In this document: positions 1 to 5,288 of the stretch, one piece after another | How the letters are laid out: every line of letters begins with the position of its first letter | How positions within the stretch are numbered: position 1 is the first letter of the stretch | Source: an uncultured Streptococcus sp. | GTDB lineage: Bacteria > Bacillota > Bacilli > Lactobacillales > Streptococcaceae | NCBI GenBank assembly: GCA_934196125.1 | Contig: CAKPVT010000050.1 | Location: 1 to 10,265, forward strand | Reading direction: 5' to 3' | Length of the DNA stretch: 10,265 nt | Translations under genes and position numbers: made by a program | Notes under the pieces: model-generated | Told to the model about the DNA's origin: nothing | The model's database searches: none | What the model saw: only the letters and a program-made list of their open reading frames with translations

Positions 1-25
1 TTCGTAACTCAATTTCATACAAAAA

Positions 26-73
26 CACCCCAAAAGTTAGATTTTTTCTGTCCAACTTTTGGGGTGCAGTTCA
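26..73 (+). mobile_element. Right end of an IS3/IS150-like insertion sequence, with hairpin
   Basis: The bases at 50-73 read, on the other strand, TGAACTGCACCCCAAAAGTT followed by GGAC. This is very close to the IS end seen at 10192-10215 (TGTACTGACCCCAAAAAGTT followed by GGAC), so this looks like the right terminal repeat of the same kind of element. The end also forms a perfect 13-bp stem (26-38 with 54-66) around a T-rich loop, which could stop transcription leaving the element. The transposase gene, if present, lies left of the window. The family assignment rests on the TG...CA ends and general resemblance; no named element was matched. Confidence 0.6.
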
Positions 74-259
74 ATTTGCTGCTCTTTTTCTTTTTGGTGA
101 AGAAGTGTCATATTCATCGGAACTTTTTATTAGAAAATCCGAGATTGCAAATCATCATTATACGTTTTGAATGCTGACTAATGCGATTTAAACGTTAGCT
201 TTACTACTTTCAAAACGTTGGTAATCAAAATTTTACCACATACCAAATTAAAAAATGTA
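74..259. other. AT-rich non-coding spacer between IS end and tRNA promoter
   Basis: No convincing gene, RNA or repeat is visible here. It separates the IS right end from the tRNA promoter. It may be remnant flanking DNA of the insertion. Confidence 0.5.
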
Positions 260-288
260 TTGACAGAGCGTCAAATCTACGATAGAAT
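260..288 (+). promoter_or_regulatory. Sigma-A promoter for the tRNA-Gln/tRNA-Glu pair
   Basis: A perfect -35 TTGACA (260-265), a 17-base spacer and a -10 TAGAAT (283-288) precede the first tRNA by about 15 bases. Transcription should start near 295. This is the strength expected for a stable RNA promoter. Confidence 0.85.
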
Positions 289-302
289 ATTTTTTGTTGT
301 TT

Positions 303-374
303 TGGGGTATAGCCAAGTGGTAAGGCAAGGGACTTTGACTCCCTCATGCGTTGGTTCGAATCCAGCTACCCCAG
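303..374 (+). tRNA. tRNA-Gln (anticodon UUG)
   Basis: The 72-base sequence folds into a complete cloverleaf. The acceptor stem pairs TGGGGTA (303-309) with TACCCCA (367-373), and G374 is the discriminator. The anticodon stem AGGGA/TCCCT (328-332, 340-344) encloses the loop CTTTGAC with anticodon TTG at 335-337. The T arm carries GGTTCGAATCC. CCA is not encoded, so it must be added after transcription. The gene reads CAA and CAG codons and is followed 30 bases later by tRNA-Glu in the same transcript. Pairing of Gln and Glu tRNAs is plausible for Gram-positives, where Glu-tRNA(Gln) is normally amidated by GatCAB. Confidence 0.97.
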
Positions 375-404
375 TAAACCTCATTGGTTTTATACATTGA
401 TTTT

Positions 405-476
405 GGTCCGTTGGTCAAGGGGTTAAGACACCGCCTTTTCACGGCGGTAACACGGGTTCGAATCCCGTACGGACTA
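405..476 (+). tRNA. tRNA-Glu (anticodon UUC)
   Basis: A 72-base cloverleaf. The acceptor stem pairs GGTCCGT (405-411) with ACGGACT (469-475), with a G-U pair at the end, and A476 is the discriminator. The anticodon stem CCGCC/GGCGG (431-435, 443-447) encloses the loop TTTTCAC, with TTC at 438-440. The T arm has GGGTTCGAATCCC. CCA is not encoded. It is the second and last tRNA of the transcript, ending at the hairpin directly downstream. Confidence 0.97.
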
Positions 477-481
477 TCTTG

Positions 482-509
482 ACCAGTTGCAGAGCGCAGC
501 TGGTTTTTT
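482..509 (+). terminator. Rho-independent terminator of the tRNA operon
   Basis: ACCAGTTGC (482-490) pairs with GCAGCTGGT (496-504) with one G-U pair, followed by a run of T to 509. It lies six bases after tRNA-Glu and just before the rimM promoter, separating the two units. Confidence 0.9.
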
Positions 510-520
510 CATTGCTATCA

Positions 521-529
521 TGATACAAT
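521..529 (+). promoter_or_regulatory. Extended -10 promoter for rimM
   Basis: TGATACAAT combines the extended -10 TGN element with the hexamer TACAAT. No good -35 lies 17 bases upstream, as is common for extended -10 promoters in streptococci. Transcription starting near 536 leaves a short leader holding the rimM ribosome site, which argues against the upstream ATG at 528. Confidence 0.6.
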
Positions 530-557
530 GGTAAAGACTAAGTTAAGTGGAGTAAAC

Positions 558-1076
558 ATGAATTATTTTAATGTTGGAAAAATTGTTAACACACAAGGTC
601 TCCAAGGTGAGATGCGCGTGTTGTCAGTGACGGATTTTACAGAAGAACGCTTTAAAAAGGGTTCAAAATTAGCGATTTTTGATGATAAAGACCGTTTTAT
701 TATTGAAGTTGAGATTGCTAGTCACCGTAAACAAAAGAATTTTGATATTGTTAAATTTAAAGGTATGTATCATATTAATGAGATCGAAAAATACAAAGGT
801 TGTACTTTAAAAGTTGCTGAGGAGAATTTATCTGACCTTGATGATGGTGAATTTTATTATCATGAAATCATTGGACTTGATGTTTATGAAAATGATGTTT
901 TGATTGGTCAAGTTAAGGAGATTTTGCAACCTGGTGCTAATGATGTCTGGGTGGTGAAACGTAAAGGGAAACGTGATTTGTTGCTTCCATACATTCCACC
1001 AGTTGTGCTTAACGTGGATGTTGCTGGCAATCGTATTGATGTTGACGTTTTGGAAGGACTTGACGATGAAGATTGA
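558..1076 (+). CDS. rimM: Ribosome maturation factor RimM (172 aa)
   Basis: RimM binds ribosomal protein S19 and helps mature the head of the 30S subunit in the cytoplasm. The N-terminal RimM barrel starts with the typical VGKIVNTQGLQGEMRV (residues 6-21). The C-terminal PRC barrel (about 99-168) has the conserved GANDVWVV (126-133) and LLLPYIPPVVLNVD segments. Length is normal for streptococcal RimM. I chose the ATG at 558 because it follows GGAG (549-552) at five bases and gives the family N-terminus. An ATG at 528 in the same frame would add ten residues and lies inside the -10 element. The gene overlaps trmD by 11 bases, so translation is probably coupled; this rimM-trmD pairing is widely conserved. 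Confidence 0.95.
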   Translation: MNYFNVGKIVNTQGLQGEMRVLSVTDFTEERFKKGSKLAIFDDKDRFIIEVEIASHRKQKNFDIVKFKGMYHINEIEKYKGCTLKVAEENLSDLDDGEFYYHEIIGLDVYENDVLIGQVKEILQPGANDVWVVKRKGKRDLLLPYIPPVVLNVDVAGNRIDVDVLEGLDDED

Positions 1077-1803
1077 TATTCTAACGCTCTTTCCAGAAAT
1101 GTTTTCACCGCTTGAGCATTCGATTGTTGGTAAAGCTACTGAAAAAGGTCTGTTGGAAATCAACTATCATAATTTCCGTGAGAATGCAGAGAAAGCTCGT
1201 CATGTTGATGATGAACCATATGGTGGCGGTCAAGGAATGCTTTTGCGAGCACAGCCGATTTTTGATACCATTGATAAGATTGACGCTAAAAAGCCACGTG
1301 TAATTCTCTTGGACCCAGCAGGGCGTAAATTCGATCAAAGTTACGCTGAAGAATTAGCACAAGAAGATGAACTAATTTTCATTTGTGGGCATTATGAGGG
1401 CTATGATGAACGCATTAAAACCTTGGTTACCGATGAGATTTCTTTGGGCGATTTTGTTTTGACTGGTGGAGAATTGGCTGCGATGACGATTGTTGATGCA
1501 ACGGTTCGTTTGATTCCTAATGTCCTAGGAAAAGAAGCTAGTCATCAAGATGATTCTTTTTCATCAGGGCTTTTGGAATTTCCACAATATACTCGCCCAC
1601 ATGATTTTCGTGGCATGAAAGTTCCAGATGTGTTAATGAGTGGGCATCATGAGAATATCCGAAAATGGCGTATTGAGCAAAGTTTGCGTAAGACGTTAGA
1701 ACGTCGTCCAGATTTATTGGAAAATTATGTTTTTAGTAAGGAAGAAGAAGCTATTTTTCGAAAGATTCTCGCAGAGAAAGACGCGAAAGCTAAAAATATG
1801 TGA
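1066..1803 (+). CDS. trmD: tRNA (guanine-N1)-methyltransferase TrmD (245 aa)
   Basis: TrmD transfers a methyl group from S-adenosylmethionine to N1 of G37, next to the anticodon, which prevents +1 frameshifting. It belongs to the SPOUT superfamily and works as a dimer. Visible signatures are the start MKIDILTLFPEMF, YGGGQGMLL (52-60), GHYEGYDERI (108-117) and the knot segment LTGGELAAMTIVDA (132-145). The DDSF motif at 162-165 contains the probable catalytic aspartate, D163, equivalent to D169 of the E. coli enzyme by my alignment. The ATG at 1066 overlaps the end of rimM. The frame is open further upstream to 973, but that extension is out-of-frame rimM sequence and unlike the family. Full length and intact. 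Confidence 0.96.
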   Translation: MKIDILTLFPEMFSPLEHSIVGKATEKGLLEINYHNFRENAEKARHVDDEPYGGGQGMLLRAQPIFDTIDKIDAKKPRVILLDPAGRKFDQSYAEELAQEDELIFICGHYEGYDERIKTLVTDEISLGDFVLTGGELAAMTIVDATVRLIPNVLGKEASHQDDSFSSGLLEFPQYTRPHDFRGMKVPDVLMSGHHENIRKWRIEQSLRKTLERRPDLLENYVFSKEEEAIFRKILAEKDAKAKNM

Positions 1804-1809
1804 TATAAT
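1801..1809 (+). promoter_or_regulatory. Possible extended -10 promoter before the GrpB-family gene
   Basis: TGATATAAT has a perfect TATAAT preceded by TGN, and the TGA is also the trmD stop codon. There is no recognisable -35 at the right distance. It could give the GrpB and reductase genes their own transcript in addition to read-through from rimM-trmD. Confidence 0.45.
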
Positions 1810-1854
1810 AGGAGGCATGCGGACTGTATGTCTCTTTATTTTTGAGGAGATTTC

Positions 1855-2367
1855 ATGCGGACAGAAGAGGTGATTGTTCTTTCTTACCAAGAAAGTTGGA
1901 AAGATGATTTTGAAAAAATTGCGCAAGAGTTGCGTGCTGTTCTTGGTGAGTTAGCTATTAGAATTGTGCATGTTGGAAGCACAGCCGTTGAAGGCTTAGT
2001 AGCAAAACCAATCATTGATATTGATGTTGTGATTGCTCAAGAGACGGATTTATCTATGGTTGTTGAAAAATTAGCAAGTATTGGGTATGTTCATGAGGGA
2101 AATCTAGGGATTGAAGGCAGGGAAGCTTTTGCTTATTCTGGTAAAGAGCATTTGCAATGTCATCGTCTTTATGTTTGTCCTGAAAATTCACTTGAGTTGA
2201 AACGGCACCTTGCTTTTCGTGATTATTTGCGCAGTCATCCTGATGCAGTTGCGATTTATGGAGCAACGAAAATGAAAGCAGCACAGCTATTTCCCAAAAA
2301 TATCGAAAGTTACGTGGCTTATAAAACATCAGTCATCGAAGAAATTTATAAGGAGTTGGAAAAATAA
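1855..2367 (+). CDS. GrpB/UPF0157 family protein, nucleotidyltransferase fold (170 aa)
   Basis: This is a member of the GrpB family (UPF0157), a small nucleotidyltransferase-fold group whose substrate is mostly unknown; some relatives are fused to CoaE-type kinases. The signature lies at residues 39-59: HVGSTAVEGL, then AKPIIDIDVV. It contains the Gly-Ser pair (41-42) and the acidic D55-x-D57 pattern expected for metal binding in this fold. Length is normal for the family. The ATG at 1855 has GAGGAG about six bases upstream. The stop codon directly abuts the start of the next gene, so the two are probably co-transcribed. The biochemical activity cannot be stated from sequence. Confidence 0.85.
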   Translation: MRTEEVIVLSYQESWKDDFEKIAQELRAVLGELAIRIVHVGSTAVEGLVAKPIIDIDVVIAQETDLSMVVEKLASIGYVHEGNLGIEGREAFAYSGKEHLQCHRLYVCPENSLELKRHLAFRDYLRSHPDAVAIYGATKMKAAQLFPKNIESYVAYKTSVIEEIYKELEK

Positions 2368-3378
2368 ATGTCAGAAAATCGTGAAACGTATGATATTACC
2401 GTTATTGGTGGTGGTCCTGCAGGGCTTTTTGCTGCTTTTTATGCAGGTATGCGTGGTGTTTCAGTGAAAATTATTGAAAGTTTGTCAGAACTTGGTGGGC
2501 AACCAGCTATCCTTTATCCTGAAAAAGCTATTTATGATGTGGCGGGTTTCCCTGAAATAACAGCAGCAGAATTAACTGAAAATCTTATCAAACAATTAGA
2601 ACGCTTTGAAGACCAAACAACGATTTGCCTTAAAGAAGAAGTTAAGACTTTTGAGAAAGAGGGCGATGTTTTCACTATTGAGACCAATAAAGGTCAACAT
2701 TTTTCACGTGCGATTGTTATTGCCTGTGGTAATGGTGCATTTGCTCCCCGTACGCTTGGTTTAGAAGGGGAAGAAGAATACGCTGACAACAACCTTTTCT
2801 ACAATGTTCATAAATTAGAGCAATTTGCTGGCAAAGACGTTGTTATCTGTGGTGGTGGTGATTCTGCCGTTGACTGGGCAAATCATTTGGATGGCTTGGC
2901 TAAAAGCGTGACAATCGTTCACCGTCGTGATGCTTTCCGTGCTCACGGACATAGCGTTGAAGTGCTTAAACAATCAAATGTGAAAATCATGACACCGTAC
3001 GTACCAGTTGCTTTGGACGGTGATGGTCAATTCGCTAACAGTTTAACGATTCAAAAGATTAAATCAGATGAAACTGTTGAATTGCCATTAGATGCTTTGA
3101 TTGTTAGCTTTGGTTTTTCAACATCAAATAAAAACATTAAAAATTGGAACGTTGATTACAAACGATCAAGCATTACGGTTTCGCCATTGTTTGAGACAAG
3201 TCAAGAAGGTGTTTACGCGATTGGTGATGCCACTGACTATGAAGGTAAAGTTGCTTTGATTGCCTCTGGTTTTGGTGAAGCTCCAACTGCGATTAATCAA
3301 GCGATTAAATACATTTACCCTGACCGTGATAACCGTGTGGTGCACTCAACATCATTGATTAAAGACAAGGAAAAATAA
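2368..3378 (+). CDS. Ferredoxin/flavodoxin-NADP+ reductase, type 2 (thioredoxin reductase-like, 336 aa)
   Basis: A cytoplasmic flavoprotein that passes electrons between NADPH and ferredoxin or flavodoxin, of the YumC-like class found in Firmicutes. The FAD-binding Rossmann motif is IGGGPAGLFAAFYAG (13-27). The NADPH domain has VVICGGGDSAVDWA (158-171) and HRRDAFRAH (185-193). The second FAD contact is GVYAIGDATDYEG (281-293). The fold is that of thioredoxin reductase, but the redox CxxC of that enzyme is absent, which supports the FNR assignment. The start at 2368 directly follows the stop of the GrpB gene, with AGGAG at 2351-2355, 12 bases upstream. Length is typical and no defect is seen. 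The electron partner is not in the window. Confidence 0.92.
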   Translation: MSENRETYDITVIGGGPAGLFAAFYAGMRGVSVKIIESLSELGGQPAILYPEKAIYDVAGFPEITAAELTENLIKQLERFEDQTTICLKEEVKTFEKEGDVFTIETNKGQHFSRAIVIACGNGAFAPRTLGLEGEEEYADNNLFYNVHKLEQFAGKDVVICGGGDSAVDWANHLDGLAKSVTIVHRRDAFRAHGHSVEVLKQSNVKIMTPYVPVALDGDGQFANSLTIQKIKSDETVELPLDALIVSFGFSTSNKNIKNWNVDYKRSSITVSPLFETSQEGVYAIGDATDYEGKVALIASGFGEAPTAINQAIKYIYPDRDNRVVHSTSLIKDKEK

Positions 3379-3408
3379 AACGAAACTCTCTTCGAAAGTG
3401 ATTGTGGT

Positions 3409-3490
3409 GCCCCAAAAAGTTAGACAAATAATTATTGGAAGGATTTAGTTCTGTATTGCACAGAGGACTAAGTCCTTTTGTTTTAGTTGA
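3409..3490 (+). mobile_element. Solo left-end fragment of the same IS3/IS150-like element
   Basis: The bases from about 3409 (GCCCCAAAAAGTTAGACA) through the hairpin and T-tract closely match the IS left end at 10192-10265. The shared part includes GGATTTAGTTCTGTATTGCA at 3441-3460. There is no transposase and no right end before the fruR promoter, so this is a relic about 80 bases long in the same orientation as the copy at the right edge. Confidence 0.65.
3439..3484 (+). terminator. Terminator hairpin inside the IS left-end relic
   Basis: AAGGATTTAGT (from 3439) pairs with ACTAAGTCCTT (to 3477) with a G-T pair. CTGT/ACAG extends the stem, and a T-rich tract TTTTGTTTT follows. It is the only terminator-like structure after the reductase gene and before fruR. 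The original role was probably to shield the transposase gene from outside transcription. Confidence 0.65.
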
Positions 3491-3550
3491 AATTGGGTTA
3501 CAGTCACTATTTTTCTGATTTTGCAGGAATTCTAACTAATTAGTGAAAAA

Positions 3551-3590
3551 TGATAGAATTTGATAGAAAATGCTTGACAATGATAGGAAA
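3551..3590 (+). promoter_or_regulatory. Candidate FruR operator: 10-base phased direct repeats
   Basis: Four consecutive 10-base units all begin with TG and end in A/T-rich bases: TGATAGAATT, TGATAGAAAA, TGCTTGACAA and TGATAGGAAA. Three share TGATAG. The units flank and include the -35 box and fill part of the spacer, so a protein bound here would block RNA polymerase. DeoR/GlpR-family regulators commonly use direct repeats, and the DeoR-type gene fruR begins about 40 bases downstream. Assignment to FruR is inference. Confidence 0.55.
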
Positions 3591-3601
3591 AATAGTATAA
3601 T
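3574..3601 (+). promoter_or_regulatory. Promoter of the fruRKA operon
   Basis: A perfect TTGACA (3574-3579), a 16-base spacer and a perfect TATAAT (3596-3601). Transcription should start at about 3607-3609, right at the cre site. The strong consensus suggests that the operon is controlled mainly by repression. Confidence 0.88.
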
Positions 3602-3606
3602 TTTAT

Positions 3607-3621
3607 ATGTAAACGATTTCA
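3607..3621 (+). promoter_or_regulatory. CcpA-binding cre site
   Basis: ATGTAAACGATTTCA fits the cre consensus WTGNNARCGNWWWCA at every fixed position. It sits at or just after the predicted transcription start, a position where bound CcpA represses. It implies carbon catabolite repression of fructose uptake. Confidence 0.8.
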
Positions 3622-3630
3622 GTGGAGGTG

Positions 3631-4380
3631 ATGAACATTCTTAAGTCTAAACGAAAACAATTAATCATGGAAAAATTGTCTCATGATAAATTTGTTAATC
3701 TTGAGGACTTAGTTAGCATGCTAGATACCTCGGAGTCCACTGTTCGTCGCGATTTGGACGAATTGGAGAGTGAGCGTAAGCTCCACCGAGTCCATGGTGG
3801 CGCAGAACTCCCTCACTCACTTCAAGAGGAATTTACCAATCAACAAAAATCTATCAAAAACATTCAAGAAAAAATGTTAGTCGCTCAGAAAACAGCTGAT
3901 TTGATTGCTGACAATGAAGTTATTTTCATTGATGCAGGAACGACAAATGAGTTGCTACTAAATTATCTCTCCCAAGATAATTTAACGGTAGTTACCAATT
4001 CCATTCACCATGCTGCCAAATTGGTTGATAAAAACATTCAAACGATTATTATTGGTGGGCATGTCAAAAAAGCAACTGACGCTAGTATTGGAACGGTTGC
4101 GTATGAGCAAATTAAACAATTAAATTTTGACAAAGCATTTTTAGGCATTAACGGTGTCGATGAGCAATTCTTAACAACACCTGATGTTGAAGAAGCGGTC
4201 ATCAAGAAAACGGTTATTGAAAATGCCAGAAAAACATTTATTGTTACAGATTCATCAAAGATTGGTCACATTTCTTTTGCCAAGGTCGATAAGGTTGAAA
4301 ATGTTACTATCATTACTAATCAATCTAGCGGAGCACTGATGAAAAAAATAAAAGAAAAAACGAGGGTAATTGAAATATGA
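3631..4380 (+). CDS. fruR: DeoR/GlpR-family fructose operon regulator FruR (249 aa from this start)
   Basis: This transcriptional repressor is expected to control the downstream fructose genes and to be released by fructose-1-phosphate. The N-terminal DeoR winged helix-turn-helix spans about residues 5-58, with LDTSESTVRRDLDEL (31-45) as recognition region and the typical HRVHGGA (52-58) after it. The C-terminal sugar-phosphate sensing domain shows IDAGTTNELL (100-109), VVTNS (120-124), IIGGHVKK (140-147) and VTDSSKIG (205-212). The start is uncertain. GGAGGTG at 3624-3630 is only two bases before the ATG at 3631. An in-frame GTG at 3622 has no ribosome site, and an ATT at 3637 has ideal spacing. 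The stop overlaps the fruK start (ATGA), so translation is coupled. Confidence 0.9.
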   Translation: MNILKSKRKQLIMEKLSHDKFVNLEDLVSMLDTSESTVRRDLDELESERKLHRVHGGAELPHSLQEEFTNQQKSIKNIQEKMLVAQKTADLIADNEVIFIDAGTTNELLLNYLSQDNLTVVTNSIHHAAKLVDKNIQTIIIGGHVKKATDASIGTVAYEQIKQLNFDKAFLGINGVDEQFLTTPDVEEAVIKKTVIENARKTFIVTDSSKIGHISFAKVDKVENVTIITNQSSGALMKKIKEKTRVIEI

Positions 4381-5288
4381 TTTACACAGTCACTCTTAAT
4401 CCATCTATTGACTTTATTGTTCGCTTGGATAGTTTAGCACTTGGAAGTGTTAACCGTATGACTAGCGATGATAAATTCGCTGGTGGTAAAGGGATTAATG
4501 TTAGCCGTATCTTGAAACGTCTTGATATTGAAAATACAGCCACAGGATTTATCGGTGGATTTACAGGGCGTTTTGTGAAAGATGGCTTGGTAGATGAAGG
4601 CATTGCAACAAAATTTGTTGAAGTTTCTGAGGACACACGTATTAATGTCAAAGTTAAAGCGGGTGAAGAAACAGAAATCAACGGTGCAGGTCCACACATC
4701 TCAACAGAAAAACTTGAAGAATTAGAAGCTATTCTTGCTAGTCTTTCAAGTGAAGATACTGTTGTTTTTGCAGGTTCAGCTCCAAGTAGCCTCGGAAACC
4801 AAGTTTATAACACATTGATTCCGATTGCTAAAAAAGCAGGTGCAGAAGTTGTTTGTGATTTTGAAGGACAAACACTTTTAGATGCCTTAAACTATCAACC
4901 ACTTTTGGTGAAACCAAATAATCATGAATTAGCTGATATTTTTGGTGTTGAATTAAACGGTCTTGCTGATATTGAAAAATACGCCCGTGAAATTCTCGCT
5001 AAAGGTGCTAAAAACGTTATTATTTCAATGGCTGGAGATGGTGCATTGTTGGTAACACCAGAAGCAGCATACTTTGCAAAACCAATTAAAGACACTGTCA
5101 AAAATTCTGTGGGTGCGGGCGATTCTATGGTTGCAGGATTTACAGGTGAATATGTCAAATCTGGCGACCCAATCGAAGCTCTTAAATGGGGTGTCGCATG
5201 TGGAACAGCAACTACATTCTCAGATGACTTGGCAACTGCTGAATTCATAAAAGAAACTTATCAAAAAGTAGAGGTAGAAAAACTATGA
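4377..5288 (+). CDS. fruK: 1-phosphofructokinase (303 aa)
   Basis: The enzyme phosphorylates fructose-1-phosphate with ATP to fructose-1,6-bisphosphate, the second step of fructose use after PTS uptake. It is a PfkB-family sugar kinase in the cytoplasm. Family signatures are the N-terminal TLNPSID (6-12), the GGKGINVSRIL motif (36-46), LVKPNNHEL (177-185) and the C-terminal NSVGAGDSMVAGF (243-255), where D249 is the expected catalytic base in GAGD. Length is typical. It overlaps fruR and fruA by four bases each (ATGA at both ends), a tight operon. Tagatose-6-phosphate kinase (LacC) is a close relative, but the fruR/fruA context supports fructose. It is also called fruB or pfkB in related genomes. 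Confidence 0.93.
   Translation: MIYTVTLNPSIDFIVRLDSLALGSVNRMTSDDKFAGGKGINVSRILKRLDIENTATGFIGGFTGRFVKDGLVDEGIATKFVEVSEDTRINVKVKAGEETEINGAGPHISTEKLEELEAILASLSSEDTVVFAGSAPSSLGNQVYNTLIPIAKKAGAEVVCDFEGQTLLDALNYQPLLVKPNNHELADIFGVELNGLADIEKYAREILAKGAKNVIISMAGDGALLVTPEAAYFAKPIKDTVKNSVGAGDSMVAGFTGEYVKSGDPIEALKWGVACGTATTFSDDLATAEFIKETYQKVEVEKL

Noticed and set aside
218..400. 60-codon plus-strand open frame
   Set aside because: It runs across the promoter and the whole of tRNA-Gln, and its starting ATG-like codon has no ribosome site.
528..557. Earlier in-frame ATG for rimM
   Set aside because: It overlaps the -10 element, has no ribosome site, and adds residues not expected in RimM.
973..1065. Upstream extension of trmD by 31 codons
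   Set aside because: The extension is rimM sequence read out of frame. The family N-terminus (MKIDILTLFPEM) begins at 1066.
2368..3378. Thioredoxin reductase
   Set aside because: The fold matches, but the CxxC redox motif after the NADPH-binding glycine motif is missing, which fits ferredoxin-NADP reductase type 2.
4382..5248. Long minus-strand open frames opposite fruK
   Set aside because: They mirror the codon pattern of a clear, full-length gene and have no ribosome sites or family motifs.
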